In this document: positions 34,113 to 42,240 of the stretch, one piece after another | Layout: every line of letters begins with the position of its first letter | Numbering within the stretch: the first letter of the stretch is position 1 | DNA from: Deltaproteobacteria bacterium UBA2409 | GTDB taxonomy: Bacteria; Bdellovibrionota_C; UBA2361; DDRT01 | Direction: 5' to 3' | NCBI GenBank assembly: GCA_002343185.1 | Contig: DDRT01000014.1 | Coordinates: 12,017 to 76,016 of the forward strand | Length of the DNA: 64,000 nucleotides | The notes under the pieces: model-generated | Seen by the model: the letters and a program-made list of their open reading frames with translations, nothing else | Told to the model about the DNA's origin: nothing | The model's database searches: none | Program-made: the position numbers and the translations under genes

Positions 34113-34775
34113 ATGAACTTTAAATTTAGTTTAATTGGAGCGCTTCTTATCGCTTCAGTAGCTTTTGCTGATGGAATCTGGGATCAGCCAGTTAAAAAAT
34201 CAGCACCAAAACCAGCAGCACCAGTTGCTGCTGCACCAGCAGCTGCTGAGCCAGAAGCTAAGCCCATTGTAATGGATGATTCTGAAGATTGTGAATGGAA
34301 AACCAGATTCTCACCAGGGGTTACAGTTTGGTTTTTTGACGAAGAGGATACTTCTGTTGGTCCAAATTTAAGCTTTGAAGCATGGAGAACTGATATTCCA
34401 TTAACTTACAGAGTTGGATTTGAGATCAGACATTTAGACCTCGATCAGGATGCTGCACTTGGTTCAGCTGAATGGCCAGGAAAACAAACAAAGATCACCT
34501 ATGTAAGAGTTCCATTCTCTCTCGAGTACAGACACGAGATGGGAGATACAACTCTTTTCGCAGGTGGTGGACCTGATATTGTTAATGCAGCTAACGATGT
34601 GTCTGACACAGCAGTTGGTGCTCACTTAGGTCTAAGACTTCACCATGCGATCGACAAAAACTGGGGACTCTCAGTTGAAGGTGGATACATGTGGGGAGAG
34701 CTTGAAGGTCGTGATGGACAAGACATAGTACTAGATGGTGCTTATGTTAATCCGTCATTAGCTTATACATTTTAG
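34113..34775 (+). CDS. outer-membrane beta-barrel protein (OmpA/OprF-like N-domain)
   Basis: 220 residues with a signal peptide (FKFSLIGALLIASVAFA), a Pro/Ala-rich linker (about residues 30-50), then alternating strands. Examples are FSPGVTVWFFDEED, YVRVPFSLEYRHEMG, TLFAGGGPDIVNAA and GLSVEGGYMWGELEG. The C-terminal phenylalanine (SLAYTF) fits the Bam targeting signal. The strand count fits an eight-stranded barrel. A strong Rho-independent terminator follows, and the upstream region has AAGGAG before the ATG, suggesting a well-expressed monocistronic gene. No ligand is inferred. Confidence 0.8.
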   Translation: MNFKFSLIGALLIASVAFADGIWDQPVKKSAPKPAAPVAAAPAAAEPEAKPIVMDDSEDCEWKTRFSPGVTVWFFDEEDTSVGPNLSFEAWRTDIPLTYRVGFEIRHLDLDQDAALGSAEWPGKQTKITYVRVPFSLEYRHEMGDTTLFAGGGPDIVNAANDVSDTAVGAHLGLRLHHAIDKNWGLSVEGGYMWGELEGRDGQDIVLDGAYVNPSLAYTF

Positions 34776-34797
34776 TGTATAATGGCGTGTGAATATT

Positions 34798-34829
34798 GGG
34801 GGGGCCATAAATGCGCCCCCCTTTTTTTT
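34798..34829 (+). terminator. Rho-independent terminator after the outer-membrane barrel gene
   Basis: GGGGGGC/GCCCCCC stem with a short loop, followed immediately by eight T. This is the clearest intrinsic terminator in the window, about 22 bp past the stop. Confidence 0.88.
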
Positions 34830-34848
34830 GACCTCTCCCCAACCTTAA

Positions 34849-36549
34849 TCATATCTTGAATTGGCTTAGCTCCTTAGCCCAGATGTTATATCTGTGGTAT
34901 TTTCCAAGAAATTTTAATTTCAAAAACTTTCCAGTCTTAATGAATCCACTTGAGGCATAAACATTTTCGGCTTCAATTCCTTCTCTAGCTATCAGGGTAA
35001 GAACAACTTGCGATCCTGGCTCGTATGAATCTAGGGCTAAGTTTTCCCCAGTGTTTGATACAAATGACCATGCCCCTTTAGTCCAAGGCTTAAGTTTGTA
35101 TCTAGCCGTAATGTCACTCGCCACAAGTTCTATGAATGCGAATGATTTATTTTCATACTTCTTTAACTTCTTAAGCTCATTTATTGCAGCTTCACCGCTT
35201 TCAGTTAGATTTGATTGATCAGTTGATATCGCAAAGAAAGCTAAAAGATGATCAGAAAGACTTATAGTGATAAATGAGAGCTTTCCTTGCTCGATATAAC
35301 CCTTGAATTCCTTTTCAGTTTGAATTGTAAGTAAGGCATCAGGACTTAATCTCATATTTTGAATCACCTGAGCCTCGCGCAGATACTCTCTTGGGGGAGG
35401 AAAGTCCTTTGAAAAGATTTTGATTCGAACAAACTGTACTGGGTCAATAATTAGTCCATTTCTAGCCGCTAAAATTGCAGATGCCTCTCTTAGCTCTTCT
35501 ATGGTTGGTGGCATTATAGGAATTGCCCCAGGATCGGTCGAAGGAATCAGATAGGAGTGTAATTTGAGCAGCGCATCTTTTAATTTATTTTTTGCAAGTT
35601 CAGAATAATCGTTTGCTAGCTTATGAATGTTTTCGGATACAGGCATTCTGTTTTCAAAGACATTCCAGGTTCCATGGTGTCTCCAGCTTGTGTAGTCTAG
35701 CTCGGCTCTGAGTAATTTTACAGCTTCGGATACAATATAGAAGCAATTAGCGAATTTATCGCTATTTCCACTCATTTCTTCAACAGCGAGTCGTAATATT
35801 CCTCTACTTAGAGTAATTATCTCTAAGTGGTTAGGATGTGTCGGGATTGCGCAATCAAGTAGCCTTGAGCATTCGCCAACAAATAGAGCTTTACCATATT
35901 CTGATAGATTGTAGGGTGAGCTTTTGCATAGGTGCTCCACAGAGTGAAGTGCTGCAGCTAGTGTATATAGCGATAGTACCTCTGCACGTATGGTTCTTTG
36001 AAGAATTTGTGGATGAGAGAGGGCTCTATGATAGATTGAGTCCTCATTTAGTGCCTCCTCATCAGAAAGTCCCAATCGGCCTATTTGAGAGGAAATAAAG
36101 AGTGTTACCTCAGAAATAAACGCACCAAGGTTGTAGGCTATCTGATCGATCCCCCAATTTGATAAGGACTTTTGAAAATCATTTGTTTTACTCACCAGCG
36201 GATTTAGACCAGCAAGAGCTTCGGTTTGATCAATAATCTCTCTAAGTTCTTCGCAGAAGTTTGATAAGTATAGGTTTACTGCATCTCTCCATTTCTCCAA
36301 TGGTAAAAAGACTTGGTTTAATTTATGAAACTCAAGATGAGATCCTGTTAGCCAGTTAGCCTCTGCCTCAAGCTTGCCAAGTGTTTTGATAAGTCTAGCT
36401 ACGCCAGGGACTGTTTCAATTACATTAATCAGATTGATTGGATCCAGGTACGCAAACTCAGCAAGCTCAAAGGGCTCGATAATTGGATTAAGCTTAGGGT
36501 GATAGACTTCTTTAAAACGCATAAATATATGCGACTCAGAGAATAACAT
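34849..36549 (-). CDS. uncharacterised 566-residue protein with GNAT-like C-terminus
   Basis: No family recognised with confidence. Residues 1-330 are predicted helical with no signal peptide. The last 170 residues resemble a GNAT acetyltransferase layout: KLSFITISLSDHLLAFFAIS, SFAFIELVASDITARYKL, SQVVLTLIAREGI, and a terminal AENVYASSGFIKTGKFLKLK followed by the FLGKYHRYNIWAKEL strand. The acetyl-CoA-binding R/Q-x-x-G-x-G/A loop is not obvious. It is divergent from the small gene at 36707, with a 35-bp palindrome between them. Confidence 0.6.
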   Translation of the reverse strand: MLFSESHIFMRFKEVYHPKLNPIIEPFELAEFAYLDPINLINVIETVPGVARLIKTLGKLEAEANWLTGSHLEFHKLNQVFLPLEKWRDAVNLYLSNFCEELREIIDQTEALAGLNPLVSKTNDFQKSLSNWGIDQIAYNLGAFISEVTLFISSQIGRLGLSDEEALNEDSIYHRALSHPQILQRTIRAEVLSLYTLAAALHSVEHLCKSSPYNLSEYGKALFVGECSRLLDCAIPTHPNHLEIITLSRGILRLAVEEMSGNSDKFANCFYIVSEAVKLLRAELDYTSWRHHGTWNVFENRMPVSENIHKLANDYSELAKNKLKDALLKLHSYLIPSTDPGAIPIMPPTIEELREASAILAARNGLIIDPVQFVRIKIFSKDFPPPREYLREAQVIQNMRLSPDALLTIQTEKEFKGYIEQGKLSFITISLSDHLLAFFAISTDQSNLTESGEAAINELKKLKKYENKSFAFIELVASDITARYKLKPWTKGAWSFVSNTGENLALDSYEPGSQVVLTLIAREGIEAENVYASSGFIKTGKFLKLKFLGKYHRYNIWAKELSQFKI

Positions 36550-36651
36550 TTGTAGGATTCTTACTCGCTTAAATATATTTCAATAGTTTTAGGTAGTTAG
36601 ATGTCGCGATATTGGTGTCAGGGGCTGAGCTTAACAAGGAAAAATAGTTGC

Positions 36652-36686
36652 AATACCGAAATATATATTATATATATTACAGTATT
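36652..36686. promoter_or_regulatory. 35-bp AT-rich palindrome upstream of 36707
   Basis: Two 17-base arms around 36669: AATACCGAAATATATAT and its partner, pairing at 15 of 17 positions. It lies 20 bp before the ATG at 36707, with AGGAGG just upstream of that start, in the divergent region between two orphan genes. The symmetry suggests an operator for a dimeric regulator such as the nearby double-MarR protein; binding is inferred. Confidence 0.55.
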
Positions 36687-36706
36687 CCAACTAACTAGGA
36701 GGATTC

Positions 36707-37183
36707 ATGCTGCTCTTTTGTCCAAGCTCAGATTTTATTGATTTAAATATTCAACTCGAAAAAATTAAAAATCTCCCTCCTTATAAGATCAGGCGTTGGC
36801 AGGACGACCAAGGTTCGGCTCGAGGGGTTTTGGTAATCAATTCATTTTACAGAGGCTATGCCAGAGGTTTCATGAAAGTATGTGAGTCACGCTCCCTTAG
36901 TCGAGCGACAGAGGAGGCCAGGTTAGCTTCAAAAATGATAGAATCAAGTAGGTATGGTGGAGCATGTGCATGTCTAGTCGGTAACATTCAAGAGAGTAAC
37001 ATTGAAGAAACTAAGGAGAGGTTCATTAAAGCTGTATCAAATGAGTTCAATCTAAAATTGAAATCGAATGGTGAATTTCTTATTTCAAACTCAGACGCCA
37101 GCACAATATCTTCAGGGATATATGGGGTTGTATCAAAGTTCATGCATGGCTTGACTTGGTCGCCTTATGTTTGGAGATATTAG
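36707..37183 (+). CDS. small uncharacterised protein under a palindromic upstream site
   Basis: 158 residues, soluble, no family recognised. A strong AGGAGG site precedes the ATG. Mixed alpha/beta composition with a Cys-containing SRYGGACACLVGNIQ segment and an aromatic C-terminus (LTWSPYVWRY). Its 3' end overlaps the convergent double-MarR gene by 44 bp, so transcription of each could interfere with the other. The strong ribosome site and near palindrome suggest a tightly controlled, well-translated gene. Confidence 0.6.
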   Translation: MLLFCPSSDFIDLNIQLEKIKNLPPYKIRRWQDDQGSARGVLVINSFYRGYARGFMKVCESRSLSRATEEARLASKMIESSRYGGACACLVGNIQESNIEETKERFIKAVSNEFNLKLKSNGEFLISNSDASTISSGIYGVVSKFMHGLTWSPYVWRY

Positions 37184-38303
37184 CGAAGCTTTGTATCAAG
37201 TCTCTATTTATCTTAGGATTAAAAGCGTAATGTAGTGTCTTAAGATTCTCAGGGTCTAGCTCGATTACACCATTAATCTTATTTCGAATCATAAGTATGA
37301 ACGATTGATTTTTGGATCCTAATACAGTTTCCTCAATCATTTTTGCTCTACCTTCCTTCACATATCGGGAAATAAGAAAGCCTCTGGCATCCTGAAGCAT
37401 ATTAGAGCTATTAATGGCTAGAACGACAGTGTTGTTGTCTATCCAGACCTCGCCGGGTTCGCTCTCATTAATGTACTTTCTCAGCAGTGAGGCAAAACAA
37501 TAAAGATCCTTTGTTGAAAGTTTAGCTAGAGCTCTAGTGAATAAGGAATTAGTGTCGTTCTCAACTTTATTGAACAGCTCAGATCCTTTTTTAGTTAAAG
37601 TTAATAGTACTTCTTTGTTGCTTGCTGGAGATCTACTTTTAGTTATAAGAGTTTTCTTCTCTAAGACACTTAGAATGTGATTCAGGGAAGAAGGACTCAA
37701 TCTGAGTCTATCAGTTATACTTGAGGCAGTTGTTTGGTTAGCCCAATAGATCTCCTCAAGGGCGAACCACTGAGACGGTGTAAGTTTACTAGTCAGATAA
37801 GAAGATTTTATAAGACCTGCCCCGATAGTATATCTACGAATAGCTACTCTTAGCTCTGAATCATTCTTTCTTAGTTTCGAAGGTTCAAAATTGAGAGCAT
37901 CGCAAAATTTTATAAAGTAACGAGTAAATGACTCTGCTTCTTGTTTTGTGAATCTACAGAGTTGATTCTTTACGAATTTATTAGACTCAGTATCATTTAG
38001 CCCGAGTACCTTATGTCCTGCCTCGGTAATTTTAAATGAAATCCTTCTTGCATCTTTCGAGAGATGAATTCGTTTGATCAATTGATTCTTTTCAAGTGAG
38101 CTTAGTGCCCTTGAAACTATGCTTTTCTCTAAACTGAAAATTTGACAGAGATTTAATGACGAAACTTGAGGATCAGAGTCAATTTGAATTAAAATTAAAG
38201 ATTGAAGAGCAGGCAATCCTGTATAGAAATCTTCCTCAAAGAACCGATTTTTGATCTGCATTCTCCGCAGAAGCCGTTGAATCGAGAGTAATGGATTACC
38301 CAT
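37140..38303 (-). CDS. tandem double MarR-family regulator with extra C-terminal domain
   Basis: 387 residues carrying two consecutive winged-helix MarR modules. The first (about 1-125) reads ALQSLILIQIDSDP, LEKSIVSRALSSLEKNQLIK, RIHLSKDARRISFKITEAGH. The second (about 150-280) reads TPSQWFALEEIYWANQTTAS, LSPSSLNHILSVLEKKTLIT, LTLTKKGSELFNKVE. Single MarR proteins are about 145 residues and dimerise, so this may be a one-chain pseudo-dimer. The last ~100 residues (EVWIDNNTVVLAINSSNM, FILMIRNKINGVIELDPE) may be part of a GNAT-like domain. A palindrome lies just upstream of its start. Confidence 0.8.
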   Translation of the reverse strand: MGNPLLSIQRLLRRMQIKNRFFEEDFYTGLPALQSLILIQIDSDPQVSSLNLCQIFSLEKSIVSRALSSLEKNQLIKRIHLSKDARRISFKITEAGHKVLGLNDTESNKFVKNQLCRFTKQEAESFTRYFIKFCDALNFEPSKLRKNDSELRVAIRRYTIGAGLIKSSYLTSKLTPSQWFALEEIYWANQTTASSITDRLRLSPSSLNHILSVLEKKTLITKSRSPASNKEVLLTLTKKGSELFNKVENDTNSLFTRALAKLSTKDLYCFASLLRKYINESEPGEVWIDNNTVVLAINSSNMLQDARGFLISRYVKEGRAKMIEETVLGSKNQSFILMIRNKINGVIELDPENLKTLHYAFNPKINRDLIQSFANISKHKATKSSHA

Positions 38304-38313
38304 GCAATAATTA

Positions 38314-38345
38314 CTATACCAAAAGCAGTTGACTTTTGAGTATAG
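38314..38345. promoter_or_regulatory. palindrome upstream of the double-MarR gene
   Basis: CTATAC-C-AAAAG, seven bases, CTTTT-GA-GTATAG: a 32-bp inverted repeat ending 11 bp before the MarR start codon (38303). It overlaps the likely promoter on the minus strand (TATAGT at the arm). The position fits autoregulation, a common habit of MarR proteins. Confidence 0.55.
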
Positions 38346-38398
38346 AAGGATTTAGTACGATCGAATTAATAATCAACATCCCTTAAGAGCTTATTGAT

Positions 38399-38875
38399 CT
38401 ACCTAGCAAAATGAAAATCGTTATCTCCCCAAATTGTTTGGAGATAATCGATCTGGCCGCCGTGAACGTCTAAATGTCTCCAAAAAAGATTCATCCAGAA
38501 TGATATCGGCGCATTTATAAAAGGATGATTTACTACTTTATCTAGATCCTCAAGTTTCAGTGATCTCATAGCTGCTAAGCCTTTTGCTACACCATCTTTT
38601 AGAACGTTAATAGCCTGCTCCTTGTTAGTAAGCTCTGCTTCTGCAGAAGAGATCTGTTTAAGTATTTCCTCGATAGGAGTGTTGTTGCTTTGACCGGTTA
38701 AAGGTTCGACTAGCCCTTGAGCTGCAACAGCACAGTGAGCAAGTATCTGCATAGGAGTCTTTGCCGATGGAGAGGGGGACCAATTAAGTTTATCATCAGG
38801 TATAAAGGTAAAATTATGAATAAACTGTTTTAGATTTTGCTCTGTAAATTGTATTGCTTGATCGATTGTGTTCAT
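38399..38875 (-). CDS. DinB-family four-helix-bundle protein
   Basis: 158 residues predicted as a four-helix bundle. A metal-binding triad is suggested by His in PMQILAHCAVAAQ and two in RHLDVHGGQIDYL, the standard DinB/YfiT positions. LNWSPSPSAKTPMQILAH is the family's N-terminal signature (W.P..........L.H). DinB relatives act as thiol-dependent enzymes or have unknown roles; substrate cannot be told. The gene lies between the MarR regulator and a half palindromic repeat. Confidence 0.85.
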   Translation of the reverse strand: MNTIDQAIQFTEQNLKQFIHNFTFIPDDKLNWSPSPSAKTPMQILAHCAVAAQGLVEPLTGQSNNTPIEEILKQISSAEAELTNKEQAINVLKDGVAKGLAAMRSLKLEDLDKVVNHPFINAPISFWMNLFWRHLDVHGGQIDYLQTIWGDNDFHFAR

Positions 38876-38928
38876 AAATAGAGAGTCTGATATAAAAGAT
38901 GGTTCTTAGCAAATTTAACAATGAATGT

Positions 38929-38958
38929 ATTTGGGCCTGGTAAGCCTGACCCCCAAGT
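38929..38958. repeat. half copy of the GC-rich palindromic repeat
   Basis: GGCCTGGTAAGCCTGACCCCCAAGT-like right end only (ending CCCCCAAGT at 38958), immediately before the menG stop. The left terminal repeat is missing, so this is a truncated or decayed copy. Confidence 0.7.
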
Positions 38959-38960
38959 AT

Positions 38961-39623
38961 TTACGATGATCGAGCCCAGAGAATATTAATATTTCCAAAT
39001 GCTAAGCTTTTAAGTTTTACCTCTTCAAATCCTAACTTAGTAAGTATTTCTTTAAGCTCTGAGCTTGAATAAAAGTTATCCGTACTATCTAAGAGATAGT
39101 TATAGGCATTAGGATCCGAGGAAAACAACTTTGCTATAAGTGGGACCCAAAAACCCGCATGAATTTTTGCAATAACCTTGCCGATAAAATTTTGAGCTGG
39201 ACCTGATTCAAGGATCACTAGAGTTCCTTTAAGAACTCTTTTTATCTCAAGAAGACCCTTTTCTAAGTCTTGGAAGTTTCTGACTCCGAAGCCAACAGTG
39301 ACAAGCTCGAAGCTCTTATCAGAAAATGGCAAATTTAAAGCGTCACCCTCATAGAAAAGAACGCTTGGGAATCTTTCTTTTGCAATATTTAACATCTCCT
39401 TAGAGAAATCTATCCCAGTTACCTCATTAGAGACCTTTTTTAGCTGTGGAATAAAAGCGCCTGTGCCAGTTGCAACATCTAGTGCTTTATTAATCTTAGG
39501 AAGACCCCAAAGAGCAAGTTTTCTCCAAAAATATACTCCTCCAAAGGTGATTAGTAGATTCACGAGGTCGTAGTTCTTAGCGACCCTATTAAACATAGAT
39601 GAGATTATGGCTTTATCTTTCAC
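38961..39623 (-). CDS. ubiE: demethylmenaquinone methyltransferase (UbiE/MenG)
   Basis: SAM-dependent C-methyltransferase performing the last menaquinone step. 220 residues with the UbiE N-terminus FNRVAKNYDLVNLLITFGG, SAM motif I ALDVATGTGAFIPQL, TGIDFSKEMLNIAKERFP, and the family signature VGFGVRNFQDLEKGLLEIKR. YNYLLDSTDNFYSSSELKEI matches the C-terminal signature. It starts with GTG at 39623 and is divergent, by 40 bp, from the menI-F-D-B-A-E operon, so both halves of the pathway likely share a control region. Confidence 0.93.
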   Translation of the reverse strand: MKDKAIISSMFNRVAKNYDLVNLLITFGGVYFWRKLALWGLPKINKALDVATGTGAFIPQLKKVSNEVTGIDFSKEMLNIAKERFPSVLFYEGDALNLPFSDKSFELVTVGFGVRNFQDLEKGLLEIKRVLKGTLVILESGPAQNFIGKVIAKIHAGFWVPLIAKLFSSDPNAYNYLLDSTDNFYSSSELKEILTKLGFEEVKLKSLAFGNINILWARSS

Positions 39624-39663
39624 GCACTCCCAAATCTCCCCTAATTAGGGCACAATTGAAAGT

Positions 39664-40059
39664 GTGGAAGATAAAATCGAGATTTTAAACAGGCAAAGCC
39701 CAGGTACTTTAGGTGACCTAATAGGCTTAAAGTTCACTCTGCTAACAAAAGATGAGGTCAGAGGCGAGCTGGTTGTTGAGAAGAAGCATCAACAGCCTTT
39801 TGGGAGGGTCCATGGTGGATTGAATGTAACAATAGCTGAATCGTTGGCTTCAGTTGGTGGATGGCTAAATGTGAAAGAGAAAGAGGTAGTAGGAATAGAG
39901 ATAAATGCAAATCATTTAAAAGGTGTTAGTTCCGGGAAGCTTTTTGGAAGTGCAAAGCCAATTCGAATAGGACAAAAGATTCAGGTTTGGAATGTTGAAA
40001 TTAAAAATGATGAGGGTGAGCTTACTTGTGTTTCTCGGATCACCCTTGCAGTCATATGA
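39664..40059 (+). CDS. menI: 1,4-dihydroxy-2-naphthoyl-CoA hydrolase (MenI-type hotdog thioesterase)
   Basis: Hotdog-fold thioesterase expected to release 1,4-dihydroxy-2-naphthoate from its CoA ester after MenB. 131 residues from GTG 39664. The active-site segment HQQPFGRVHGGLNVTIAESL with downstream ASVGGWLNV is the PaaI/YdiI pattern. INANHLKGVSSGKLFGSAKP and GQKIQVWNVEIKNDEGELTC follow the family closely. It is the first gene of the menaquinone operon and overlaps menF by 4 bp (ATGA). Confidence 0.87.
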   Translation: MEDKIEILNRQSPGTLGDLIGLKFTLLTKDEVRGELVVEKKHQQPFGRVHGGLNVTIAESLASVGGWLNVKEKEVVGIEINANHLKGVSSGKLFGSAKPIRIGQKIQVWNVEIKNDEGELTCVSRITLAVI

Positions 40060-40955
40060 ACGATTATTTTTTCTTCGAAGTTAAGGGTGATGGGATTTAT
40101 TATGGCAAAGGGCCATTTAATTATCAGGCCGATCCAGCAGAATTTTCACTCTATGCACCTGATTTTTACCTAAATAATACTGCTCCATTTATTGTGCCCG
40201 ATAGTTGGAACAAGGTTCCCCACTTTCCTAGTGCAGACCTTAAAATTAGTTGGGGTGAGATATTAAAAGATGATTATCAGGATAGGTTTAATCATTTTAT
40301 TAAGTTGATCGACTCTGGAGCTATTGAAAAAGCCGTTCCAGTTGCTGAGCAGATTGGAGAAGTGATCTCTGGAGCCTTTCCTAAGCTTTCGGAATCAGGC
40401 AGTAGATTTTTTCTAAAAGAGGGTAAAAAAGTATTCTATGGTAGTTCACCAGAAGTATTTCTTTCAAAAAATGGAAATGAAGTTTATACAGAGGCTGTTG
40501 CAGGAACTGCTCTATCAAAGGATGCCTTCAATGAATCCCTTAAAAAAGAGCACGAGATTGTAATAAAAGATCTAAAAGAAAAACTGAATGGCGAAGTAAA
40601 CGAACCTTCTCTATTTGAGTATGATGGACTTTTCCATAGGAAAGTGACTATCTCTGCTCAATCTGAACTAGGGATTGGGGTACTAGTAAGATTATTGCAT
40701 CCAAATGCAGCTATTGGCCTTATGCCAAGAGGGGGAAGCCTTGAGGGACTTTGCCCAAATAGGGGAAGATTTGGTGCACCGATCGGTCTTGTGAGAGGAG
40801 ATGAGTGGGCTCATCTAGTACTTGGTATTAGAAGTGTAGAAATAGAGCACTCTACTGCTGTTTTAAGAGCCGGATCGGGGGTAATTAAGGGCAGAAAGTT
40901 CGAGGAAGAGTACCAAGAGATAGAGCTAAAGATGAGGAGAATTAGAGGTGATTAG
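40056..40955 (+). CDS. menF: isochorismate synthase (compact MenF)
   Basis: Chorismate-to-isochorismate isomerase, first committed menaquinone step. The ATG at 40056 gives 299 residues, much shorter than the usual ~430; the N-terminal portion is largely missing, leaving mainly the chorismate-binding core. Visible are EAVAGTALSKD, KKEHEIVIKDLKEKL, HRKVTISAQSELGIGVLVRL, IGLMPRGGSLEGL, RFGAPIGLV and VLRAGSGVIKGRKFEEEYQE, including acidic residues for magnesium. The start overlaps menI; the end overlaps menD by 8 bp. Confidence 0.85.
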   Translation: MNDYFFFEVKGDGIYYGKGPFNYQADPAEFSLYAPDFYLNNTAPFIVPDSWNKVPHFPSADLKISWGEILKDDYQDRFNHFIKLIDSGAIEKAVPVAEQIGEVISGAFPKLSESGSRFFLKEGKKVFYGSSPEVFLSKNGNEVYTEAVAGTALSKDAFNESLKKEHEIVIKDLKEKLNGEVNEPSLFEYDGLFHRKVTISAQSELGIGVLVRLLHPNAAIGLMPRGGSLEGLCPNRGRFGAPIGLVRGDEWAHLVLGIRSVEIEHSTAVLRAGSGVIKGRKFEEEYQEIELKMRRIRGD

Positions 40956-42240
40956 TGCTCTAAAAAAAGTTGGAGTTGAAGAAGTTATCTTCTGCTCAGG
41001 ATCTCAGAATTCCCCACTTCTTTCAGGGCTTTTAAAAGAATTCTCCGTAAGAAGTCACTTTGATGAGAGAGGAGCAAGTTTTTATGCACTTGGAAGAATT
41101 AAGGCCACTAAAAAACCAGTGTGCGTAGTTACTACGTCAGGCACTGCAGTTGCAGAGTGTTTGCCTGCTGTCGTTGAAGCATACTATTCAGGATTACCGC
41201 TCATAATTGTTTCTGCCGACAGACCTAAGCGATTCATTGGTACGGGAGCTCCGCAAGTTGTTAATCAGGCTGAGCTGCTCAGTTCTCACTCAGTCGTCTC
41301 GATAGTAGAAGGAGATGGTTATGTGCAATTTAAACTAGACTCTCCCTCTCACTGGAATATTCATCTTGAAGATTCCACCCCCTCTATAGATGTGGAAATT
41401 CTGGAGACAAAACAAAAAACGGAAGGCAATCTTAATCAATGGCTAAAAAGTGTAAAATCACCGTTGGTACTAGTTGAAAAAATTCCAAGTCAGTACTTTG
41501 AAAAAACAGTAACCTTCTTAAAGACTCTTAGGGCACCGGTATATGCTGAGCCACGATCGAACCTTTTTGACAAAATTCCTGACCTGATAGTTGATGAGAT
41601 AATTGACCACGATTCAATTCTTAGAATCGGCTCAGTTCCTGTAACTTCATACTGGAGATCGATTCCTGAAACTATTAAAGTTGCTTCCCTTGCTGGGCCG
41701 TATTTTGCTGGAATTGATCGTGAGCAGTTACTACTTAATTTTTCTGATGAAATTCTAAGCAGCCCCATTGTTTCGTTCGGGTTTAAGAATGAGGGGAGGA
41801 AGATTTCAGATAAAACAGACTTTGAGAAGACCGTTAACTCTATTCCAAAAGGATCACGTATTTACTTTGGAAATAGTTTGCCGATTCGAGATGCAATACG
41901 GTGCGATCTTGCTGGGCAGAGTGTAGAGGCAAACAGAGGTGCCAACGGGATTGATGGCCAGATCGCTACATTTGCTGGATTTATAAAGGGGGTAGGGGGA
42001 TATGCCTTTATTGGGGATCTGACTTTTCTATATGATCTACCCAGCCTTACACTATTACAGGGAGAAGAATGCAAAATTTTTGTGATTAATAATAAAGGTG
42101 GTAGAATTTTCGAAGGACTTCCTAAGTATCAAAAATTGAGCGAGGAAGAGAAAAAAATAATTATTAGTGAGCAAAAATTCAACATTAGTGAGATTGCAAA
42201 AAGTTTTAGTGTGGAAATAGTAGAGTTATGTGGAAATTAG
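40948..42240 (+). CDS. menD: SEPHCHC synthase (compact MenD)
   Basis: Thiamine-diphosphate enzyme condensing isochorismate and 2-oxoglutarate. 430 residues against about 550 usual, from GTG 40948. The N-terminal domain shows SGSQNSPLLSGLL, HFDERGASFYALG, VVTTSGTAVAECLPAVVEAY and LPLIIVSADRP with the family DER motif. The TPP-binding end is GANGIDGQIATFAGF, AFIGDLTFLYDLPSL and IFVINNKGGRIFEGLPKYQ. Both catalytic regions remain; the central domain and loops look shortened. Overlaps menF and menB. Confidence 0.9.
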   Translation: MISALKKVGVEEVIFCSGSQNSPLLSGLLKEFSVRSHFDERGASFYALGRIKATKKPVCVVTTSGTAVAECLPAVVEAYYSGLPLIIVSADRPKRFIGTGAPQVVNQAELLSSHSVVSIVEGDGYVQFKLDSPSHWNIHLEDSTPSIDVEILETKQKTEGNLNQWLKSVKSPLVLVEKIPSQYFEKTVTFLKTLRAPVYAEPRSNLFDKIPDLIVDEIIDHDSILRIGSVPVTSYWRSIPETIKVASLAGPYFAGIDREQLLLNFSDEILSSPIVSFGFKNEGRKISDKTDFEKTVNSIPKGSRIYFGNSLPIRDAIRCDLAGQSVEANRGANGIDGQIATFAGFIKGVGGYAFIGDLTFLYDLPSLTLLQGEECKIFVINNKGGRIFEGLPKYQKLSEEEKKIIISEQKFNISEIAKSFSVEIVELCGN

